Shown here: positions 6,403-10,400 of the stretch, in pieces | Position numbering within the stretch: the first letter of the stretch is position 1 | Layout: each line of letters opens with the position of its first letter | NCBI GenBank assembly: GCA_022600255.1 | Contig: JAHZKU010000157.1 | Span: forward strand, 1 to 10,400 | DNA: 10,400 nt | Source of the DNA: Actinomycetes bacterium | GTDB lineage: Bacteria > Actinomycetota > Actinomycetes > S36-B12 > GCA-2699445 | Direction of reading: 5' to 3' | Made by a program: the position numbers and the translations under genes | The notes under the pieces: generated by a model | The model's input: only the letters and a program-made list of their open reading frames with translations | Database searches by the model: none | What the model was told of the DNA's origin: nothing

Positions 6403-7098
6403 ATGACCAACACAATTGGATACGCGCGAGTCAGCACCGAAGACCAAACACTTGCCATGCAACAGGACGCACTCTTGAGAGCTGGCTGCGCGAGAGTCTT
6501 TGCCGAGACCGGCTCCGGTAAGTCCTTGGAGAATCGAGATCAACTACAAGCGGCACTGGCATACCTGAATGCGTCAGATACTATCGCCGTTTGGAGGCTT
6601 GACCGCCTCGGCAGGAGCGTTCGTGACCTGATTGACCTTGTCGACGGCCTTCAGCGCCGAGGCATCGAGTTCCGAAGCCTCACTGAGAACATCGATACTG
6701 GAACAAGCGGAGGACGACTGGTCTTTCACATCTTCGCCCCATTGGCTCAGATGGAACGAGAGCTCATCTCCGAGCGCACGAAGGCCGGACTAGCAGCCGC
6801 GGCTAGACGTGGGCGTAAAGGCGGCAGGCCACCGGTTCTCACCGCAGAACAGATTGAGGGAGCCGTCGAGCTGCGAAACACAGGTTCGTCCATCTCCGGC
6901 ATCGCCCGAACCCTCGGGTGCAGTCGAGACACCATTAGCCGCGCACTGTCCAAAACGAAGTGCACTGAAACCCGACGACCGGTTCCAGCCAAGTCAACAC
7001 GTCACGACCGGGGACATCGCATTCGCAAGGACAGCCCAGTACGCATCAATCAGCCCGAGCCCTGCCCGCCACGATCAGCCGCGCTCACAGCGCACTGA
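6403..7098 (+). CDS. Serine recombinase (resolvase/invertase family)
   Basis: A site-specific DNA recombinase of 231 residues with AGGAGG (6391-6396) six bases before the ATG. The catalytic domain begins IGYARVSTEDQ with Arg9 and nucleophile Ser11. AVWRLDRLGRS holds Asp67, Arg68 and Arg71, and LAQMERELISERT starts the long E helix. GRPP (141-144) leads into a Hin-like DNA-binding HTH (VELRNTGSSISGIARTLGCSRDTISRAL). All expected active-site residues are present, so it may be active. Members of this group usually end within a few residues of that helix, near residue 187. Here about 45 further residues, rich in Pro, Arg and Ser, follow, which looks like a lost original stop. Its target sites are not evident. 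Confidence 0.93.
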   Translation: MTNTIGYARVSTEDQTLAMQQDALLRAGCARVFAETGSGKSLENRDQLQAALAYLNASDTIAVWRLDRLGRSVRDLIDLVDGLQRRGIEFRSLTENIDTGTSGGRLVFHIFAPLAQMERELISERTKAGLAAAARRGRKGGRPPVLTAEQIEGAVELRNTGSSISGIARTLGCSRDTISRALSKTKCTETRRPVPAKSTRHDRGHRIRKDSPVRINQPEPCPPRSAALTAH

Positions 7099-7492
7099 CG
7101 TGACAGGGACTGAAAGCTCCCGATGCGGTTCGTTTCGCCGGCCGAAAAACGGGTCCCCGACGCCGCATTGACATTTGCCATCAAATCGCGATCTCCACAT
7201 TCGATCAGCTGGCGTTAACTGGTCATTGTCGACAGCTCGAATAGGTGGACACCCCTACCCCGCTGTCGTCAAACGGTGGTGGGCTCAACCGGTTGGTGCA
7301 CCACTATGGAAGTCAGCGATTGATTGGTGGTTGAGATGATCAAGACGTATGGGATGTCGATGGAGGAGCAGGAGCAAGTCTGGGCTCAGCGTTTGTCGAC
7401 AGCGCGTCAAGCTAGCGGGGATGTGACCCCTGGTTCTGGAAACGTGTTATTGCGTCGGAGCGCCCTCGCCTTTCGTTGCTTGGGCTGGCGAC
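7099..7492. other. Poorly coding stretch with possible transposase remnant
   Basis: No complete gene is recognisable here. From 7324 (TTG) or 7336 (ATG) on the plus strand the frame reads MIKTYGMSMEEQEQVWAQR, which resembles the first residues of IS30-type transposases (MSM-x-EQ-x-x-VW-x). The similarity ends after about 20 residues and the frame closes at 7522-7524 after passing the yefM promoter. No terminal inverted repeats could be matched. I regard the segment as a scar of earlier insertions; the transposase identification is weak. Confidence 0.3.
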
Positions 7493-7521
7493 TGGACAGA
7501 GCGTACGGAGTTACGTACGCT
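7493..7521 (+). promoter_or_regulatory. yefM-yoeB promoter with double CGTACG operator
   Basis: TGGACA (7493-7498) and TACGCT (7516-7521) form -35 and -10 boxes with a 17-base spacer. The -10 ends six bases before the GTG of yefM at 7528, so the message probably starts at or next to the GTG without a leader. A perfect inverted repeat with arms AGCGTACG (7500-7507) and CGTACGCT (7514-7521) overlaps the spacer and the -10. It contains two CGTACG hexamers whose centres are 12 bases apart. E. coli YefM is known to bind paired GTAC-centred hexamers at its own promoter, so autorepression by YefM-YoeB is the natural reading. Confidence 0.65.
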
Positions 7522-7527
7522 TAGGGT

Positions 7528-7767
7528 GTGAGCGAAACCATAACAGCTACTGACGCCAGAGCTGACCTGTACAACTTGTTGACGCAGGTTAACTCGAACC
7601 ATTCACCTGTCACGATTACTGGCAAGAAGGGGAACGCTGTCTTAGTGGCAGAAGAGGACTGGAACGCGGTTATGGAGACTGTGGCACTACACGCTGTCCC
7701 GGGGCTGGTTGATGAGATTGCGGCCGGTCGCGAGGAGCCAGTCGACACCACGCCATTGGCATGGTGA
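7528..7767 (+). CDS. yefM: YefM antitoxin (Phd/YefM family)
   Basis: A 79-residue antitoxin starting with GTG at 7528 (MSETITATDARADLYNLLTQVN). The N-terminal Phd/YefM fold, which dimerises and binds DNA, continues through SPVTITGKKGNAVLVAEEDWNAV at about residues 26-48. The C-terminal third is the toxin-binding tail. No Shine-Dalgarno is visible before the GTG, in keeping with leaderless translation from the promoter next to it. Its end overlaps the toxin gene by a few bases, so the two are translationally coupled. The partner is intact, so the module should be functional. Confidence 0.9.
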   Translation: MSETITATDARADLYNLLTQVNSNHSPVTITGKKGNAVLVAEEDWNAVMETVALHAVPGLVDEIAAGREEPVDTTPLAW

Positions 7768-8027
7768 CCTACCAACTGGCGTTCACCAGTCGCGCTCGAA
7801 AGGACGCCAAGAAACTGGCTCAAAGCGGACTGAAGGCCAAGGCCCAGCAACTGTTAGATGTGGTGCAGGCGAACCCGTACCAGAACCCGCCGCCATACGA
7901 AAAGCTCGTTGGAGACCTTCACGGCTGCTACTCAAGGCGGATCAACATCAAACACCGACTAGTCTATGAAGTCCTAGAGGACGAGGGAATCGTACGGGTA
8001 CTGGCCATGTGGACTCACTACGAGTAG
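7761..8027 (+). CDS. yoeB: YoeB toxin (Txe/YoeB family mRNA interferase)
   Basis: An 88-residue ribosome-dependent endoribonuclease. The signature YSRRINIKHRLVYEV at residues 57-71 and the C-terminus MWTHYE are diagnostic. The residues equivalent to the E. coli catalytic set are present: Glu47, Arg66, His86 and Tyr87. The ATG at 7761 overlaps the end of yefM; a GTG three bases later (7764) would overlap by the usual GTGA and is an alternative start. Antitoxin-before-toxin order and overlap are typical. It cleaves mRNA at the ribosomal A site when YefM is degraded. No truncation is seen. Confidence 0.93.
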   Translation: MVTYQLAFTSRARKDAKKLAQSGLKAKAQQLLDVVQANPYQNPPPYEKLVGDLHGCYSRRINIKHRLVYEVLEDEGIVRVLAMWTHYE

Positions 8028-8093
8028 CTCACGTGGACCGACGAACTGTCGGAATTGCACCACTATGTTTTGTGAATCAAGCCGTCGCGTGGA

Positions 8094-8122
8094 CAGGGCC
8101 TCACGTTCCCCGCGAGGCCCTG
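8094..8122 (+). terminator. GC-rich hairpin downstream of yoeB
   Basis: The arms CAGGGCCTC (8094-8102) and GAGGCCCTG (8114-8122) pair perfectly over nine bases with an 11-base loop, 67 bases after the yoeB stop. There is no T-run, but actinobacterial terminators often lack one. It may end the yefM-yoeB message. Confidence 0.4.
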
Positions 8123-8240
8123 GCGTCATCCGGGCGTTTGTCGGCAGCGGCGGATGTTTCACCTGCCTTCTGTCGGATGTCTTGGCGGACGACCATGTCC
8201 GGGGATTTGACTGCCTGTGTGTTGTGGCATGGTGGTGGTC

Positions 8241-8576
8241 ATGGGGGAAGCAGGGGCGCGGGCGACCGGTGCCAGCCAACAGCCAGCCGAGCATCTGACG
8301 GTCGTATTCACGCCGCTGGGGGATGTGACGACCAAGAAGATGTTCGGCGGTCACGGCATCTTCGTGGACTCGATCATGTTCGCTTTGGTCGACTCCGCCG
8401 GGACTGCGTTCTTACGCAGCGATCCAGCGAGCGCTGAAGAGTTTGAGCAACGCGGTGGTCGCAAACACGCACGCATGCCGTACTGGCAGGTTCCCGAGGA
8501 CGTACTCGACGACGAGGACGAGTTGTTGCGTTGGGGGACGCGGGCAGCTGACGCGGCCCGCTCGGCCAAGAAGTAG
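8241..8576 (+). CDS. TfoX/Sxy N-terminal domain protein
   Basis: A 111-residue protein with the blocks of the TfoX N-terminal domain: PLGDVTTKKMFGGHGIFVD, MFALVDSAGTAFLRSD, then MPYWQVPEDVLDDEDELLRWG and an Ala-rich end. In gamma-proteobacteria TfoX/Sxy drives competence, but single-domain versions like this one are widespread in bacteria without that system, and their role is unknown. The ATG at 8241 leaves about 25 residues before the domain; a GTG eight codons upstream (8217) is possible. It stands alone on the plus strand after yoeB and converges on the YCII-family gene, whose frame overlaps its 3' end. Confidence 0.85.
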   Translation: MGEAGARATGASQQPAEHLTVVFTPLGDVTTKKMFGGHGIFVDSIMFALVDSAGTAFLRSDPASAEEFEQRGGRKHARMPYWQVPEDVLDDEDELLRWGTRAADAARSAKK

Positions 8577-8916
8577 CCCGCAGACGTCTTGCCGACGTCG
8601 GCATGTCCATCTTTTCGTAGACCTCCACGGCCCCACCAGTTTCAATCACAGGGCAATTGGCCGCCAACCGGCAGGCTTCCGCCAGACTTCCAGCGGTCAC
8701 GGTAGAAATCCCACTGATCTTGCTGCCGCCGCCATCAACGACTCCATCGGCCGACACCGTGCACGAGGACGGAAGCGGCCCTCCAAAGTCCACCAATGCC
8801 TCGCCGAGGCCAGCAAAGAACGACATCCACGCCGGCTTGTGGGACCTCTGCTCAGCATCGGACAGGTGCTCACCCATCTGTTCCCCGCCGGTGTACACAA
8901 AGAGGAACGTCGACAT
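8374..8916 (-). CDS. YCII-family protein with abnormal C-terminal run-on
   Basis: The ATG at 8916 follows GAGAGATAGAG on the minus strand and gives the usual family start MSTFLFVYTGG. The core has PAWMSFFAGLGEALVDFGGPL at about residues 28-49, then ISGISTVTAGSLAEACRLAANCP and GGAVEVYEKMDM, ending near residue 105 (about 8602), the normal YCII/DGPF length. No stop follows. The frame continues for 75 more residues, mostly Arg, Pro and Ser, to 8374, lying antisense to the last 200 bases of tfoX. A lost stop or a late frameshift is likely; tfoX itself looks normal. It lies about 100 bases downstream of the SnoaL-like gene on the same strand. YCII proteins are small alpha-beta barrels, often of unknown function. 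Confidence 0.75.
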   Translation of the reverse strand: MSTFLFVYTGGEQMGEHLSDAEQRSHKPAWMSFFAGLGEALVDFGGPLPSSCTVSADGVVDGGGSKISGISTVTAGSLAEACRLAANCPVIETGGAVEVYEKMDMPTSARRLRATSWPSGPRQLPASPNATTRPRRRVRPREPASTACVRVCDHRVAQTLQRSLDRCVRTQSRRSRPKRT

Positions 8917-9017
8917 CTCTATCTCTCTACTTTCCATCTCTTCCTCGTGCCTGACGCGCAGCCCCGGTAGCTCCTTGATCCTGGTCGCAGCGCCAGTCGA
9001 CAAAGGCCGCGACGACG

Positions 9018-9374
9018 TCAATCCTGGGGCATCAGTGCCGCGAAAGCAGCGGTATCGAAGACGATTCGCTGGGAAACAAGCTTGTCGTCGCGCACGACAG
9101 ACCATTCGGCCACCAGTACCGACCCGGCACCAGCCGGGGTGGCGACGTTCAGATCGTAGATCGCGCCCACCTCGTCGCCGTCCTCCCACAGGCGGTGCAT
9201 CGTGAAGCCCTGAAGCATCGGCGCTAGCGGCGCGGTCCCCTCCAGGAAGGCCACCTTGTTGTCCGCTTGGAGCATTGGGCCTTGGAATGAGAACGAGTCA
9301 TCGAGGAGTTCGGCGGCCCCTTCGCCGTCACCGGACGTGAAGCGGGTGAGGAAGGTCTCGACGGTGCTGGACAT
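9018..9374 (-). CDS. SnoaL-like (NTF2-fold) protein
   Basis: A 118-residue protein starting MSSTVETFLTRFTSGDGEGAAELL, the first helices of the SnoaL/NTF2 cone fold, then DDSFSFQGP, DNKVAFLEG, then EDGDEVGAIYDLNVATPAG, VLVAEWSVVRDDKLVSQRIVFD, the curved sheet. The family ranges from polyketide cyclases to binding proteins of unknown role; no catalytic residues can be assigned by eye. The ATG at 9374 is chosen because the fold begins there and GGAG lies six to nine bases upstream; the frame is open further upstream but overlaps a YHS remnant. It is probably first in an operon with the YCII gene. Its ribosome binding site is enclosed in a hairpin. Confidence 0.8.
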   Translation of the reverse strand: MSSTVETFLTRFTSGDGEGAAELLDDSFSFQGPMLQADNKVAFLEGTAPLAPMLQGFTMHRLWEDGDEVGAIYDLNVATPAGAGSVLVAEWSVVRDDKLVSQRIVFDTAAFAALMPQD

Positions 9375-9379
9375 AGGGT

Positions 9380-9404
9380 CTCCGTTCCCACAAGGGGAAC
9401 GGAG
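9380..9404 (-). promoter_or_regulatory. Hairpin masking the SnoaL-like gene's Shine-Dalgarno
   Basis: On the minus strand CTCCGTTCCC (9404-9395) pairs perfectly with GGGAACGGAG (9389-9380) around a five-base loop. The last four bases of the right arm, GGAG, are the Shine-Dalgarno of the ATG at 9374, with five bases between. A folded message would hide the ribosome binding site, as in RNA thermometers or other translational switches. There is no T-run on either strand, so a terminator is less likely. Confidence 0.6.
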
Positions 9405-9692
9405 CAGATCACGGCGTCTTGGGGCGGAAGCACCTGGTGGTTCGCTAGCGAAACGAACCGGGATGCCTTCCTCTCCGATCCTGAACACTTCGTGCCTCAG
9501 TTTGGCGGCTACTGCTCTGCAAGCGAGGCCCTACACATTCCCATCAAAGGCTCGCCGAAGCGATGGCGCATCGAGAACGATCAGCTATTCCTTCAGGCAA
9601 ACATCATCAGCTATTCGCTACATGGCCTCCTCAAGGAACGCGCCCATCGACTTGCAAAAATTCCCAACAACGATGAACCGGACTCAAAGTAG
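9396..9692 (+). pseudogene. YHS-domain protein, 5'-truncated
   Basis: The plus-strand frame ending at TAG 9690-9692 reads STWWFASETNRDAFLSDP, then EHFVPQFGGYCSASEA and RWRIENDQLFLQAN. These are the hallmarks of YHS-domain proteins (F-x-S-x-x-NRDxF-x-x-DP, GGYC, and a later W-x-I-x-x-x-xLxLxxN). The normal YHS domain starts some 20-30 residues before WWFAS. Upstream the frame is open but offers no start codon and overlaps the start of the opposite SnoaL-like gene. The only downstream start, GTG at 9492, would omit half the domain. I infer a truncated copy whose 5' end was replaced. Confidence 0.65.
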
Positions 9693-9893
9693 CTGCTGAA
9701 ACCCGTTCCCTTGTGAGAATCCGGAATAGTGCACCCGACCGGGCAAAGCGAGTTGTGGACACGGGAAACGAGAATTCGGTCCAACCAGTCCCCATACGGC
9801 CCCCACCTCGACAATCGGCACCTACGGACAGGTCGGATTAGTCGACTCCCGAATCTGCTGTCGACAAACGGTCAGATTCCGCCGCCCAATCGC

Positions 9894-10292
9894 TCAGCTA
9901 GGCTCTGGCGGTGGCTCCAAGTCGGTTCGAGCGAAATCCTGGCCGACGTAGAGCAGCGGCTCGTGTCGAGCCTTGGCTAGGGCATACGAGAAGCAGTCGC
10001 CATAGTTCAGTCTTGCCCCACTACCGCTGCCCTTGCCGTACTGCCGGTACGCGCGACGTGCCAGATCGGCTTGATCGGCTGTGACGGGCTCGACTTCGAC
10101 TTCGGTTAGGAGCTCCTCGACATCATTGGAAAGAGTGGGATCACCACGGCTGTCGACTACGATCCAAAGCTCCACCCAAGTGGCCGCCGACATGTACAGA
10201 GGGAGCCTCTGAGACAAGGCCTCCAAAACCTGCTCGGATTCGGGCTCACCGGCCGCTGCGGCGATGATTGCCGACGTATCGATCACAGTCAT
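9894..10292 (-). CDS. vapC: VapC toxin, PIN-domain ribonuclease
   Basis: A 132-residue PIN-domain RNase beginning MTVIDTSAIIAAAAGE. The acidic metal-binding residues are in their usual places: Asp5 (IDTSA), Glu41 (WVELW), Asp99 (NYGDCFSYALA) and Asp119 (VGQDFARTDL). It starts with ATG at 10292, overlapping the stop of the upstream antitoxin gene as ATGA, so the two are co-translated. VapC toxins cleave specific tRNAs or rRNA when the antitoxin is lost. Length and motifs are complete, so it should be active. The last residues are Pro-rich (LEPPPEPS), a common variable tail. Confidence 0.95.
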   Translation of the reverse strand: MTVIDTSAIIAAAAGEPESEQVLEALSQRLPLYMSAATWVELWIVVDSRGDPTLSNDVEELLTEVEVEPVTADQADLARRAYRQYGKGSGSGARLNYGDCFSYALAKARHEPLLYVGQDFARTDLEPPPEPS

Positions 10293-10400
10293 TTGGGCAG
10301 ACCCGCTGAGTCGTACAGGTCATCTTCGGACAGTCCTTCTGAACGGCGCCAAGCGTCTTGAATGCGAGCGAGCCTGCGCCTCAACTGGGCACGGTGTTCA
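10289..10400 (-). CDS. vapB: VapB-type antitoxin, C-terminal part
   Basis: Read on the minus strand from the window edge to TGA 10291-10289, the frame gives 36 residues beginning EHRAQLRRRLARIQDAW and ending SEDDLYDSAGLPK. The ending resembles the toxin-binding tail of VapB antitoxins of the Rv0623 type (LYDxxGLPK). The DNA-binding N-terminus and the start are outside the window. Its stop overlaps the vapC start. Confidence 0.8.
   Translation of the reverse strand, partial: EHRAQLRRRLARIQDAWRRSEGLSEDDLYDSAGLPK

Noticed and set aside
8583..8602. Palindromes AGACGTCT and GCCGACGTCGGC between tfoX and the YCII gene as a bidirectional terminator
   Set aside because: As hairpins they give only four or five base pairs, and the second lies inside or at the end of the YCII frame.
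9851..9879. Hairpin GAATCTG/CAGATTC as a vapC terminator
   Set aside because: Only seven base pairs with a 15-base loop and no T-run; expected by chance.

Overview
The window reads as chromosomal DNA of a moderately high-GC actinobacterium. The reasons are the codon use, an SsgA-family cell-division protein (a family restricted to Actinobacteria), the P-loop site of the dnaB intein, a candidate leaderless GTG start, and DnaA boxes of the TTGTCCACA/TTATCCACA type. The genus cannot be named from the sequence alone.

Left part (1-4872), core chromosome. It opens with the 3' part of an N,N-dimethylformamidase-beta-like protein. A long leader (1153-1708) follows, with a DnaA-box cluster, a candidate promoter, a 23-bp hairpin and a 45-codon ORF with a good ribosome binding site. 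Then comes dnaB, the replicative helicase. Its P-loop is interrupted by a 305-residue intein with Ala1 and the Trp/Cys/Thr signature of class 3 inteins; the intein's LAGLIDADG motifs look decayed. An SsgA-like protein gene follows dnaB, and a small 2TM-domain membrane protein converges on it.

Middle part (about 4970-8030), accessory and rearranged. A tyrosine-recombinase fragment abuts the truncated start of a secreted repeat protein. Next are a HigB toxin remnant without its N-terminus, an intact HigA antitoxin, a complete serine recombinase with an unusual C-terminal tail, a poorly coding stretch with a possible transposase remnant, and an intact yefM-yoeB toxin-antitoxin pair. Upstream of that pair, a promoter and a double CGTACG operator lie directly before a likely leaderless GTG start.

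Right part (8241-10400). A TfoX N-terminal-domain protein converges on a YCII-family gene whose frame runs on into tfoX. Upstream of the YCII gene is a SnoaL-like gene whose Shine-Dalgarno sequence is buried in a perfect 10-bp hairpin. A YHS-domain remnant reads divergently across that hairpin. The window ends in a vapBC pair on the minus strand (vapB cut by the edge).

As a whole, a replication/cell-division locus borders a patchwork of toxin-antitoxin modules, recombinases and gene fragments. The best candidates for new biology are the dnaB leader, the class 3 intein and the SD-masking hairpin. I found no CRISPR array, tRNA, rRNA or multi-gene system clearly new in kind.
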